Source of the DNA: Euglena gracilis
Taxonomy: Eukaryota > Euglenida > Euglenophyceae > Euglenales
Reading direction: 5' to 3'
Assembly (NCBI GenBank): GCA_039621445.1
Contig: CP154957.1
Location: 13,132,884 to 13,196,883, forward strand
DNA length: 64,000 nt
Shown here: piece by piece, positions 1-8,154 of the stretch
Layout: the number at the start of each line of letters is the position of its first letter
How positions within the stretch are numbered: position 1 is the stretch's first letter
The notes under the pieces: generated by a model
Seen by the model: the letters and a program-made list of their open reading frames with translations, nothing else
Databases searched by the model: none
What the model was told of the DNA's origin: nothing
Program-made: the position numbers and the translations under genes

Positions 1-197
1 GCACCCCCCTTGGAGATCCCAGTGACACCCCCCTCAGGGGTCGGGGAGGGTCCACTGGGAGGTTCCTCCTTGGAAATGATGGCCCAGTTTCGGCCACAGG
101 GGAGTGCAGAATGGGAAAACATTTCCGACACAAGTCGGCTCGAGGAGCCAAAAAACGATCCTACGCCGGAAACTGGCCCGGGGCGGGGGTTTCCGCT

Positions 198-1205
198 TCA
201 CCCCAGTGCTGCCGGGGGACATGGCAGCACGGGTGTGAAACACTGGGGGGTCCCCCCCCCCTCTTCCCCCCCCTGGCCCCCACTTGCTGACCGAGGGCGT
301 TTGAACACAAATTTTTTCAATGGGAGGGGGGGGTCGGGCTCACAATGTCTTTGTGCTTCGCCCTCGGTGTCCCTTCCTCCCTGGTCGGTTTTCCTCGAGG
401 GAGTACGAGACACCTCGGGCTCCGCACTTTGCCATTGTGAGGCCAGATTGTGCACTGAAATTAGGGGGGCCAGGGCATTTTCCAAGGCACCTTGGGCACC
501 AAGTCTTTGATAGTGGGCTGTAAAAGCCTCAACCCCTTTCCATTGACCAATTTCACAAACTTCCTCGGCTGAAAGGCCCAATTTTTTGAGCAATCCAACC
601 CCTGCCCCTCTGGTGGAGTGGGGTCCCCACACATGGGGGGGTACTCCTTGTTTGGACAAAAATTCTCTTGCAATAGAAGCAATTGTGTCAGCACTTATGG
701 GTGTGTAGGGGGGTTTTAATGAAATCAAAAGGGGACCCCCAGGCTTTACGTTAAAACGGGTGGCGGCCACATAAGCCATAATTAAATGAAAGGGACTGAT
801 TTGGGGACATTGGGGAATTGAGACCACTCTTTCCCATTTGTGGAATTTTTGCCCCTTACGTTTGATTTGAATGTAGGGTGCCCCCCCCAACACACTTGTG
901 GTTCTTTTGACTTGTGCCAAATCAGATGAACGATATAAACAGAGGATGCGTGAACAAAAAATGAGCTGTGTGCGCAATGCACAAATATCAGTGGGCACAG
1001 GCTGCCTTGCCAGCCCCAGGAGGATTGGGAGGGGATCCCAAAAAGCACCATACTTCTCCAGATTTTGGTTCCAAAGCCTTTTATAAGGTGCTAATAAGGT
1101 ATTAAACCTTAGGCCACCAAAGCCAGGGATCAAAAGCATAGCACTGTATGCATTACAGGCTTGGGCCTTTGAAAATTGAAAAAGTTGAATTAAAGCGTCA
1201 GCCAC
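198..1205 (-). pseudogene. Tyrosine recombinase (DIRS copy 1), catalytic part
   Basis: A 335-residue open frame holding the catalytic half of a tyrosine recombinase, the enzyme that inserts the circular or linear DNA intermediate of DIRS elements. The conserved R-H-R-Y pattern is visible: an arginine in LYRSSDLAQ, the HxxR box in HSTRGAGV (about 607-630), a GQWKG box, and the likely nucleophile tyrosine in AHYQRL. The beginning of the protein is in another frame (1210-1713); the shift falls at the G-run 1226-1234. The last 80 or so residues are encoded by the internal complementary region and are low complexity. Relative of the recombinase in copy 2. Confidence 0.88.
338..442. repeat. Internal complementary region of DIRS copy 1
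   Basis: Bases 409-442 are the reverse complement of the right end of the element (4612-4645). Bases 338 to about 407 resemble the corresponding half of the copy 2 internal region (5009-5075) and should be complementary to the left end, not in the window. In DIRS elements this region is thought to bridge the two ends during synthesis of a circular DNA. It overlaps the 3' end of the recombinase frame. Confidence 0.85.
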
Positions 1206-1209
1206 TTGG

Positions 1210-1713
1210 TCAGTGGTGGCTAAAGGGGGGGGGTACCCCCATTTTGTCCAGAATCACCCATAAAAGCGTAAAGGCACTTTGGTACCTTTTCAAACTGGGG
1301 TTTCTTCCCAGGAAATATTTAATGGTTGAATTTTGTATTTGTTTCCCCTCCAAAATTTGCCTGAGCAAATTATGCAAAGGAGGTGCCACCTGGGGGGTGG
1401 CATTTTTTCCCCCCTGCAGTTGGTGAACATACCCCTGTAGGGGGTGATTTTTAGGCAGGGGGTCCCTGGAACTTTCATTTTTATTAACTGGGGCCACCAT
1501 GTGGCTGAATCCCAGAAGGGGGTGACCATCAAAACTTTGGCCTTGGGAAACTTTCTTAATCTGGGGAGAAATTTTTGAATCACTGACCAGGGGGGTTTGC
1601 ATAGAGTCCCCCCATGTTGTCCAGTGCACATTGTAAAGCGTCCACTGCTGTGGCCTCCCAGTGGGGCCACCTGGCCACAAATTGTGGCAGTTTTCTGTTG
1701 CCTGGGGAGGCAA
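1210..1713 (-). pseudogene. Tyrosine recombinase (DIRS copy 1), N-terminal part in a shifted frame
   Basis: This frame encodes the N-terminal SAM-like/core-binding side of the recombinase. It aligns by eye with copy 2 through the MVAPxN, LKRYxSAF and VIL segments. It runs into a stop just beyond the run of nine G at 1226-1234; one base changed there would join it to 198-1205. It overlaps the methylase frame, as is usual in DIRS elements. Confidence 0.75.
1290..1600 (-). pseudogene. Dam-like methylase domain, C-terminal part (DIRS copy 1)
   Basis: After the NPP motif the methylase continues in this frame: PPWSVIQKF followed by LMVTPFWDSATWWPQLIKM. The same block is intact in copy 2 (NPPWKVIF, then LLVTPMWVSSPWWPLLIKM). 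The break falls in the C-run at about 1591-1596 (six C where seven would keep frame). The role of this domain in DIRS elements is not settled. Confidence 0.75.
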
Positions 1714-2122
1714 AGAGGTCTGTTTCCAGATTTATGCAATTTTTGAATTGCTGTTTTAGCCAGTGAAAAAGCTTGGGGTCCAGTGTGTAATCCCCCCTGT
1801 CCATTTCCCATCTGCTTATAGGGTCTGCCAGGCATTCTTTTGAGGGGACCCAGGTCACTTGGAGATTGACATTTTTCTCCATGCACCATTTGAAAAATGG
1901 TCGTAGCATTGTGTTGAATGGGTCTTTCTTGCCCCCACCTTTTGTTAAGTAATAATAAATTACTTGATTGTCCACTGACAGGGACACAGTTTCTCCTGGC
2001 TTGCTGAGACTTTTCACTGTGCTTATGGCAGCACTTAACTCCTTTACATTGATGTGTAAAATGGAGTTTTCTCTCCAAAATTCCTGGACATTTTTCCAGT
2101 TCGAATGTCCAGCCCCCCCCAG
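1580..2122 (-). pseudogene. RNase H and start of Dam-like methylase (DIRS copy 1)
   Basis: This frame carries the RNase H core after the frameshift: EFWRENSILHINVKEL, then LSVDNQVIYYYLTKGG, VTWVPSKECLADPISRW, and the start of the methylase (DLFASPGNRKLPQF, LYANPP). It ends in a stop right after NPP. Its first part is joined to RT by a shift in the G-run near 2116-2123. The open frame continues upstream to 4360 opposite the RT and gag frames; that stretch shows no domain and is probably a shadow. Confidence 0.85.
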
Positions 2123-3531
2123 GCATGGGTGCTGCTGTCTGAGTGCAACTCTCTTGTTGCGTTTTGGGGGAAGGGTCTGCCCCCCCAGGTGTCCAGTAAA
2201 AATTTTATTTCCCTTAACTGGGCCTTGATTTCCTGGGAAACTGGATGTTTTGAATCCCAGGGGGCTGCAGAGTTTGTAACTAAAAAATTTGCCAGGGCAT
2301 CTGTAAATGCCCTTAGAAAGGGCAGGGCCATAAGATTGCACCTTATTTGGCCCAAAATGGCAGCCAATTGCCTTTTTGACATGTAACCTTTTTTGACAAT
2401 TTTTCCCAATTCCTTTTTTATTGTTTTGATCTTCTGGGGGGGAACCTGCAGTTTTCCTTCCTGAAAGTTTAGTTGAAATCCCAGATGATTTACCACTTGG
2501 GTGGGCTGCAGGGTGGATTTTTTGACATTTATTTTGAAACCTGAGCTGATTAAATCCCTGACTACTGTGTTCAGGTGATTTTGCAAAATGTTTTGTGTTG
2601 GGGCCACCAGCAAAATGTCGTCCAGGTAAATAAAAACCTGGATCCCCCTTTTTCTCCACAGTTTTTCGAATGTTTTCATCACTGACATGAAAATTTGGGG
2701 CATCACGTTGAGCCCAAAACATCCTACTTGAAACTCCCATGTTTGCCCCCCTACCTGATGCCTCAGAAATGGCCTTAGGGCCTGGCTTGCTGGGATGTGA
2801 AAATAGGCATCCTTCAAGTCGATTTTGGCTGCCCAGTGGCCTTTTTCCAGCACTGGAAAAATGTGTTGGATGTGATCCAACCTGAAAGGTTTTGCCTGGA
2901 ACTGTTGATTTAGTTCCCTGCAGTCGCTTATTAACCTCCATTTGGTCTGTCCCCCCTCTGGTTTTGAAATTAGAAACCAGGGGATCAAATGTTGTGAGTT
3001 TGAATCTCCCACCCTCTTTACGGATCCAGACTTTTCGTAATCCTGCAGGATTTTTTCTGCCTGTTTCAGGTCTAATTTCGCTCTGGTTTTTGGGTGGGTG
3101 GATAATTTTGGGTGATGAACCCAGGGGGGTTGAATGCCCTCCTTGATGAGTTGACATGTTGCTGGGGGGGCATGTTTTTCCCACCATTTCAGGCTTTTTT
3201 GTAGCCTTTGATGCAGGGGGGTGTCTCCCCAGTTCTCCTCCGCGGAATTTATTTTCTGGATAAGATGATTTTGGGGGGGCTGGGCTGGGGGTGTTGGACA
3301 TTGCACCCTTAGGGCCCCTAGGGCTTGAGCCCTTGGAAAGGGGAAGTTTTCCTGGGGGGGTGTGCATGCACTCTCCTCTCTTCTTACTCTCTCTCTGGAG
3401 GATCTTGTTGTTGGAATGCATACCATAGGGCTTACTGCCCCTGTTTCGCCTATCAGGCCTCCTTGATGATGATGGTGTTGGTATCCATACCAAAGGGGGG
3501 CCTCTGTGGGTCCCCCCCTTCTTGATTTCAC
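2044..3531 (-). pseudogene. Reverse transcriptase with N-terminal half of RNase H (DIRS copy 1)
   Basis: A 495-residue frame with a complete RT. Seen in order: WFLISKPEGG and WRLISDCRELN (about residues 184-208), motif A KIDLKDAYFHIP (236-247), CFGLNVMPQIF (271-281), the catalytic IYLDDILL (301-308), then NHLGFQLNF and a thumb/connection region, ending in the first RNase H strand HSDSSTHAWGG (463-473). The first 150 residues are low complexity and may belong to gag. There is no ATG at the start of the frame, so it is probably expressed by read-through or frameshift from gag, or a start is lost. RNase H continues in another frame (1580-2122). Confidence 0.93.
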
Positions 3532-4367
3532 TGGGGGATTTGAAGATTGATGAATAAATACTTGTGGGGGGTCCTTCCCCTTCCCCCTTTTCCTCCTGGG
3601 GCTGGGAATTGTTTAAATACAAAGCCCCTGTGGGGCTGCCCTTTAGCTTCTGGGGGGCCTCTGGAGGTCCACCCCTTGCATGGCTGCAATAGCCCTTGGA
3701 ATGGCTGCCATAGCCCTTGGATTGGCTGCCATAGCCCTTGGATTGGCCTCCTTGGCCCAAGCCCCAGTTGTTCTGGCCTCCATGGCCGGGGCTGTAAGTT
3801 GGGGCTCCTTGCCATGCCCAATTGAAATCTGGGGGAGCCCTGTTGCTGGGCCTCCCCCCTCCCCCTTGGAATGGGGTTGTGGGCTGAATCTGAAAAAGAT
3901 GGTTGGTACAGACCTTTTTTGCCCCTTCCTGTGGGCATTCTGCTCCAGACTGGGCCATCTCCTGGCTTCTCAATGTTGTACTGGCCCCCTTGTCCCTTAT
4001 TCCATCTTGATAGGTTGGGGACATTTGCCCTCTGGGCTGGGGCTTTTGCTCTCTGGGCTGGGTCTGCCAATCTTGAAGGTTTCTTGTACCCCAATTTGAA
4101 ATGTAATGGGTCTTGACCCTGGGTTCCCAATTTCTTCCGTTGTCGTCTGGGCTTTTTGCCCACTGTCTGCCAGGGTCCATGGCCATCACTGTGTGTGATT
4201 GTTTGCTGCTGAGAGTTTTCTGTTGAGATGTGTGGTGGGGGGGAAGTGATGGCCACGGTTCGCCACGTTGAAACCGCATCTCCAAGTTCTCCAGCTGGCG
4301 CTTCTTGTTCTGCACTTTGTCCAGGTTGTCGACTTGATAATTCCAATTTGTTCTCCACATTCTGCAT
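3528..4367 (-). CDS. Gag-like protein (DIRS copy 1)
   Basis: A 279-residue frame beginning with ATG, rich in Gln, Pro, Gly and Lys/Arg. It has a basic patch (KKPRRQRKK, about residues 71-79) and a repeated hydrophilic motif close to GLWQPIQ. It lies upstream of RT and its stop overlaps the RT frame by a few bases. Position and composition fit a nucleic-acid-binding gag-like protein. No CCHC knuckle is visible. Gag-like ORFs of DIRS elements are poorly conserved, so the assignment is by position. Its N-terminus does not obviously resemble copy 2 gag. Confidence 0.6.
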   Translation of the reverse strand: MQNVENKLELSSRQPGQSAEQEAPAGELGDAVSTWRTVAITSPPPHISTENSQQQTITHSDGHGPWQTVGKKPRRQRKKLGTQGQDPLHFKLGYKKPSRLADPAQRAKAPAQRANVPNLSRWNKGQGGQYNIEKPGDGPVWSRMPTGRGKKGLYQPSFSDSAHNPIPRGRGEAQQQGSPRFQLGMARSPNLQPRPWRPEQLGLGPRRPIQGLWQPIQGLWQPFQGLLQPCKGWTSRGPPEAKGQPHRGFVFKQFPAPGGKGGRGRTPHKYLFINLQIPQ

Positions 4368-4529
4368 TGACTTCCAATGTCAAAGTTGAAATAATTCCTT
4401 GAATTTGATATTCTTCAGGTTCTACAGGTTCTGAATATTGATATTGTATTGTCTTGATCTCTTCCAACTCTGTTCTTCAAGTTTCTGTCTTCTTCCGTGT
4501 CGAAGGGCAAGATTAGGAATCAGCCAACT

Positions 4530-4645
4530 CCGGCGAAGAAAGGCACTAAGGGGAGACGCCTAACCCAGCACAACGAACAATCACACAACACCGCCGGCGA
4601 GCAAGGCATGTCCTCACAATGGCAAAGTGCGGAGCCCGAGGTGTC
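4530..4645. repeat. Right terminal repeat of DIRS copy 1
   Basis: The segment contains GCCGGCGAGCAAGGCATG followed by the 34 bases complementary to 409-442. It is closely similar to the adjacent segment 4646-4732 plus 7644-7668. Its left counterpart is outside the window, so the inner limit is not fixed. Confidence 0.7.
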
Positions 4646-4732
4646 CGGCGAAAAAGGCACTAAGCAGGGACTCCTAACCCAACGCGTCACAATCCAAACA
4701 ACACCGCCGGCGAGCAAGGCATGGCCTCACAA
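4646..4732. repeat. Second terminal repeat of the copy 1 family, part 1
   Basis: Directly abutting copy 1, this segment repeats the sequence of 4530-4619 with scattered differences: GGCGAAAAAGGCACTAAG, then CCGGCGAGCAAGGCATG and CCTCACAA. It stops at 4732, where copy 2 begins, and resumes at 7644. It is therefore a tandem terminal repeat (remnant of another element or a duplication) that copy 2 later split. Confidence 0.8.
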
Positions 4733-7495
4733 GAGTACTCCCGGGAAGAATGACCAGGGAGGAAGTGACCATGAGGGCGGAGCACAAGAGGGGGGTGAGA
4801 TCCTGCTTTGTGGGCCGGCTGTTTTGTTGTTTGTGTTCTTTTTGGCGGGGGTGCTTCTTACTGCGACTTTGGTGCCGGAGTTGGCGATGATGTGCTCTCC
4901 GACACCGACTTGGCGAAGGTGAACCGCAGGGGCCCCCCGGCCTGTGAGCAGGGGCGTTTCCTCCCCCCCCCCCGAGGATGCTTTTCTTTTTCGGGTGGGT
5001 TGGGTGGGCTCACCCCCCTCTTGTGCTCCGCCCTCATGGTCACTTCCTCCCTGGTCATTCTTCCCGGGAGTACTCGACCATTCGGGCTTCGCACCTTCAG
5101 GGGGTGAGACTGTGTGCACGACCCCTTTTTCAAATTTTTTCTTTGCCGAATCCACCGCCCCCAATCTTAGGTAATGGGCTGAAAAAGCTGTGGCATTTTT
5201 CCACTGCCCAAGTTCACACACCTCCTCACTGGACAATCCCAGCTTTTTGTACATCAAAACTCCTGCCCCCCTGGTGCTGTGGGCTTTCCAGTGGGAAATG
5301 GGAATGCCAAAAGTGTCCAACGACTCCTTTGTCAAAGAGTTGATTCTGTTGGAAGACAAGGGTTTTTTGCCATCCAAACTCCACAACAGAGGGGCACCCT
5401 GGGGGATGAAAGATGTTCTTTCCACATACTCTCTCATCAAATGATATGGACTCAAAGATGGAATGGAATCAATCTTCAACACTTGCTCCCACTTTGGTGA
5501 AGGCCATCCCTTTCTCCTGACCAAAATGAAAATTTTTTCCCCCACCACTGAAATGGTCCTCTGGGTTCTGGCCAGGTCCACCCCCCTGTGCAGAGCCAAA
5601 AGTCTGAAAGACAAAATGATTCTCCATCTCAATTCCACGATGGACATGTCAGAAATTTTTGTATGGCTCTGCAACTTTTGCAAAATGGGTAGGGGGTCCC
5701 AAAAAACAGCATACCTCTGCACTGAACGATTCCATTCCTTTTTTACTTTTGTCAGTAAAGGATGAAATCTGATGGACTCCCAACCAGGTAAATATTGCAG
5801 TGAGGCATACGCACATCGAGCATCGCTTTGTGACAGTTTGTGAAGGTCCAGCAGGGCAGTGGCCAGCTCCATCTTGGAGACTTGCAAGGGCTCCAATCCT
5901 TTCTGTTGCAAAATTACAAACAGTTTTCTGAATGCACTGTCATAACGTTTCAGTGGTCCCAAACTCCTCAGGACATTTTCAATGTCTTGATGTGACATTT
6001 TTTGCTGTTCCAAAAGGAACCTGATACCACTGTGCAAGCCAGGGGCCATTTTGGCTTTGGCATTGATTGCCCCCAACAGTTGCTGAACATGCCTTCCCTG
6101 GGGGGTAAGACCAACATTCCTGTCCCTGGTTTGGACATTTTGATTAATAGGGGCCACCATGGACTCGAAACCCACATGGGTGTCACCAAAAGACATTTCA
6201 CCTGCTTGTTCAGCCTCAGTCTGATGAGCCATGGAAAAATTACCTTCCATGGGGGGTTGGCATAAACCTCTTTGGCTGAGCTCAGGTCGCATTTCAATGC
6301 ATCCACCAGAAAAGCCTGGTGGTGTGGCCATCTGGCCACAAATTTTTGGAATTTTGCATTTCCTGGAGATGCAAACATGTCTGTGTCTGGAGTAATGTCC
6401 TTTCTGAAGAACCTCAAAATTTGGGTGAACAGGCTTGGGCACAGGGTATAATCCCCCCTGTCTTGATCCCATCTTGTGAGGGGGTCTGCCAACATTGCTG
6501 CTGAAGGAACCCACTGAACCTGCAACTGAACTTGGTTTTCCCAACACCAATGAAACAGGGGTTCCAAAATCTGATTGAGGTGTGTTTTTCTGCCTCCCCA
6601 TTTGGTAAGGTAACTCAGTGCTACCTGATTGTCTACATTTAACAGCACTGTCTCCCCTGGCTGGGCAAATGCTTTTACTGTCTGAACAGCTGCCATCAGT
6701 TCTTTCACATTTATGTGTAAGAAATTTTTCTCCCTCCAAAATTCTTGGATGATTTGATTTTTGATAATCTGTCTCCACACTGCCATACAAGCATGCCACC
6801 ATCCTTTCCAGGTGTAACATCTTTTGTTGCCATGACTTCAATTGTTTATCCCAGGCCCCTTTGCCGTCTGGGTTGTGATTGTTATCCTCTGCACGACTTT
6901 TCATCCCGTTATACCTGGGCAGCTCCCCCAGGACCATCTTCCAGGGGAGTCTCACTCCCTTTTCGACGTGCCGAAGGCACGCTGCCAGCTCTGGCGCCAG
7001 GGGCGCCAGTTCCTCCTGCCAGGGGAGCCGTTCTTCCGCGTCGTCGTTGTCGTTGTCCTCCTCGTCTTCTCCGTCCTCCTCCATCGCGGACCGCTCCGCT
7101 CGTGGCGTCATCCCTTTGTCTTTCTTCGAACTCTTCTCCAGCCAACGATCCGCCAACTTGAACGCCACGTCCGCTGCTGTCTGCCCCAAGTCTATCAGTG
7201 GTACCTCCACACTTCCTGCCAACGCCACCGAGTACAAGAACAAATTCCTGTAGTCTCCGACTTGGCTGGAGACCATCGCCACCTGGGTCAACTCGTGGGC
7301 CTTCTTTGCGCACTTCGTCGTGTGCCATCCGCCTCCCAGCCAGCTCTGCCCGGCCGCGATGACGGCGACGAGGGATTCCGGGGACGACTCCGCCAATAGC
7401 TTCGCCACCTTGTCCCCGTTGAAAAAGAGCTCGCTCCACGAATTGTTGAAAACTGATTCATCCTCTGATGTCAAGATTTCTGCGTACGTTGCCAT
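4727..7495 (-). CDS. Gag / tyrosine recombinase read as one 922-residue frame (DIRS copy 2)
   Basis: The ATG at 7495 opens a gag-like N-terminus (about residues 1-235, to about 6790) with a very acidic stretch near residues 140-160 (EEDGEDEEDNDND). About residues 236-500 are read out of frame over RNase H and methylase. The remainder is a full tyrosine recombinase: LKRYDSAF, LHRGVDLARTQRT, HSTRGAGV (5257-5281), GQWKN and AHYLRL with the presumed nucleophile tyrosine. The tail is encoded by the internal complementary region and left terminal repeat, and the stop codon (4727-4729) lies just outside the element. The loss of RT has put gag and recombinase in the same frame. Whether it is made as one protein cannot be told. 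Confidence 0.85.
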   Translation of the reverse strand: MATYAEILTSEDESVFNNSWSELFFNGDKVAKLLAESSPESLVAVIAAGQSWLGGGWHTTKCAKKAHELTQVAMVSSQVGDYRNLFLYSVALAGSVEVPLIDLGQTAADVAFKLADRWLEKSSKKDKGMTPRAERSAMEEDGEDEEDNDNDDAEERLPWQEELAPLAPELAACLRHVEKGVRLPWKMVLGELPRYNGMKSRAEDNNHNPDGKGAWDKQLKSWQQKMLHLERMVACLYGSVETDYQKSNHPRILEGEKFLTHKCERTDGSCSDSKSICPARGDSAVKCRQSGSTELPYQMGRQKNTPQSDFGTPVSLVLGKPSSVAGSVGSFSSNVGRPPHKMGSRQGGLYPVPKPVHPNFEVLQKGHYSRHRHVCISRKCKIPKICGQMATPPGFSGGCIEMRPELSQRGLCQPPMEGNFSMAHQTEAEQAGEMSFGDTHVGFESMVAPINQNVQTRDRNVGLTPQGRHVQQLLGAINAKAKMAPGLHSGIRFLLEQQKMSHQDIENVLRSLGPLKRYDSAFRKLFVILQQKGLEPLQVSKMELATALLDLHKLSQSDARCAYASLQYLPGWESIRFHPLLTKVKKEWNRSVQRYAVFWDPLPILQKLQSHTKISDMSIVELRWRIILSFRLLALHRGVDLARTQRTISVVGEKIFILVRRKGWPSPKWEQVLKIDSIPSLSPYHLMREYVERTSFIPQGAPLLWSLDGKKPLSSNRINSLTKESLDTFGIPISHWKAHSTRGAGVLMYKKLGLSSEEVCELGQWKNATAFSAHYLRLGAVDSAKKKFEKGVVHTVSPPEGAKPEWSSTPGKNDQGGSDHEGGAQEGGEPTQPTRKRKASSGGGEETPLLTGRGAPAVHLRQVGVGEHIIANSGTKVAVRSTPAKKNTNNKTAGPQSRISPPSCAPPSWSLPPWSFFPGVLL
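4733..4886. repeat. Left terminal repeat of DIRS copy 2
   Basis: The part 4791-4886 is inverted at 7525-7617, nearly perfectly over CTTTGTGGGCCGGCTG and the following TTTTTGGCGGGGGTGC, then again GTGCCGGAGTTGGCG. The outer part 4733-4790 has its complement only in the internal complementary region. GAGTACTC at the very end is itself a palindrome. Confidence 0.9.
5009..5109. repeat. Internal complementary region of DIRS copy 2
   Basis: Bases 5009-5075 are the reverse complement of 4733-4800, and 5075-5109 the reverse complement of about 7608-7643. The two halves meet at CTCGACC (5073-5079), sharing one C. It lies inside the 3' part of the recombinase frame and so encodes its C-terminal tail. 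Confidence 0.93.
5968..6786 (-). CDS. RNase H remnant plus Dam-like methylase (DIRS copy 2)
   Basis: A 272-residue frame. RNase H lacks its first strand; the rest is present (EFWREKNFLHINVKEL, LLNVDNQVALSYLTKWGG, VQWVPSAAMLADPLTRW). The methylase follows with DMFASPGNAKFQKF, YANPPW (the NPPW motif of adenine methylases) and LLVTPMWVSSPWWPLL. It fully overlaps the long gag-recombinase frame in another register. RT is absent because the gag sequence joins RNase H near 6790, an internal deletion. Unlike copy 1, this part has no frameshift. Confidence 0.88.
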   Translation of the reverse strand: MAVWRQIIKNQIIQEFWREKNFLHINVKELMAAVQTVKAFAQPGETVLLNVDNQVALSYLTKWGGRKTHLNQILEPLFHWCWENQVQLQVQWVPSAAMLADPLTRWDQDRGDYTLCPSLFTQILRFFRKDITPDTDMFASPGNAKFQKFVARWPHHQAFLVDALKCDLSSAKEVYANPPWKVIFPWLIRLRLNKQVKCLLVTPMWVSSPWWPLLIKMSKPGTGMLVLPPREGMFSNCWGQSMPKPKWPLACTVVSGSFWNSKKCHIKTLKMS

Positions 7496-7524
7496 TTTGA
7501 TGTTGTCGAAGGACGTTAATATCC

Positions 7525-7643
7525 GCCAACTCCGGCACTAAAAAGCAGTAAGAAGCACCCCCGCCAAAAAGAACACAAACAACAAAACAGCCGGCCCACA
7601 AAGCAGGATCTCACCCCCTGAAGGTGCGAAGCCCGAATGGTCG
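7525..7643. repeat. Right terminal repeat of DIRS copy 2
   Basis: Inverted copy of the left repeat (7525-7617 pairs with 4791-4886), followed by an outer 26-36 bases (to 7643) whose complement is only in the internal complementary region. Confidence 0.9.
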
Positions 7644-7668
7644 GGCAAAGTGCGGAGCCCGAGGTGTC
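7644..7668. repeat. Second terminal repeat of the copy 1 family, part 2
   Basis: GGCAAAGTGCGGAGCCCGAG and the next five bases match 4621-4645, the end of the copy 1 terminal repeat. They continue the segment that stops at 4732, so copy 2 landed between ...CCTCACAA and GGCAAAG... with loss or sharing of about one base. Confidence 0.8.
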
Positions 7669-7669
7669 C

Positions 7670-7724
7670 CGTGTTTTGGGCGAAGATTTAAGACTTTTGA
7701 AATCTCGAAATCGGCCCAAACACG
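7670..7724. other. Imperfect hairpin next to the DIRS cluster
   Basis: CGTGTTTTGGGC (7670-7681) pairs with GCCCAAACACG (7714-7724) with one bulged base, and inside it AGATTT (7684-7689) pairs with AAATCT (7700-7705). Function unknown. From here to about 8150 I see no gene. Confidence 0.4.
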
Positions 7725-8154
7725 GTTCAATTATGCAGTGTGAGGGACAGGCCTGGGGGGTGTGCCCGAAGATTTTTTTTGTTTTTGATTCTTTTATGGG
7801 TTCCAAATTCTTTTTGTATACAAAAGTTCGGACAAAGTACAAGAAGCGTGGTTCCCCAAAAGACACTCACCCTTCGCCTTCAAAAAGCCAGAAAACAAAG
7901 CCTGACCTCAATAGGTGTTTGCGCTTCGCCCTCGGTGTCTCTTATTCCCCTCTCAACCCCCCCCCCCACCAAACCTTCCCGTATAGCCCTGGCCGAGGTC
8001 TCTGACATGCTGCCTGGAGGACCTCGGCATGGGGCACGCAAGGATGGGTGGCCCCAAACAAATCAAGTGAGGCCTCAGTGTTCCTGCCAAGAAAGGAAAG
8101 AGGGAGGAGCAGGCTTCTTTTCAAGACCCGGGGGACCCTCCCAGCCCACAGGGG

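Larger units (their letters stand above)
1..4645 (-). mobile_element. DIRS-like tyrosine-recombinase retrotransposon, copy 1 (left end outside window)
   Basis: Read on the minus strand, the order is gag-like ORF, reverse transcriptase, RNase H, Dam-like methylase, tyrosine recombinase. That order, with the recombinase replacing a DDE integrase, is the DIRS group. The right end is placed at 4645 because bases 4612-4645 are repeated in reverse complement at 409-442, as the second half of an internal complementary region (338-442). The first half of that region should match the left terminal repeat, which would lie left of base 1. Coding capacity is broken by at least three frameshifts, so this copy looks inactive unless they are sequence errors. 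Confidence 0.9.
4733..7643 (-). mobile_element. DIRS-like retrotransposon, copy 2: internally deleted, with intact termini
   Basis: About 2.9 kb. Inverted terminal repeats pair 4791-4886 with 7525-7617. The internal complementary region 5009-5109 is the reverse complement of the left extremity (4733-4800) fused at base 5075 to the reverse complement of the right extremity (about 7608-7643). This is the textbook DIRS layout and defines both ends. On the minus strand it carries gag, a remnant of RNase H, the Dam-like methylase and the recombinase; the whole RT is missing. No target-site duplication is evident, as expected for recombinase-mediated insertion. It interrupts a terminal repeat of the copy 1 family. 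Confidence 0.92.

Noticed and set aside
2123-4360. Upstream part of a 926-codon open frame opposite RT and gag frames
   Set aside because: No domain; only its 3' end (RNase H/methylase) is supported. The rest is a shadow of the G/C-rich element.
7917-7945. TTGCGCTTCGCCCTCGGTGT resembling part of the DIRS copy 1 internal region (350-372)
   Set aside because: Only about 24 bases match; too short to call another element end, though it may be a remnant.
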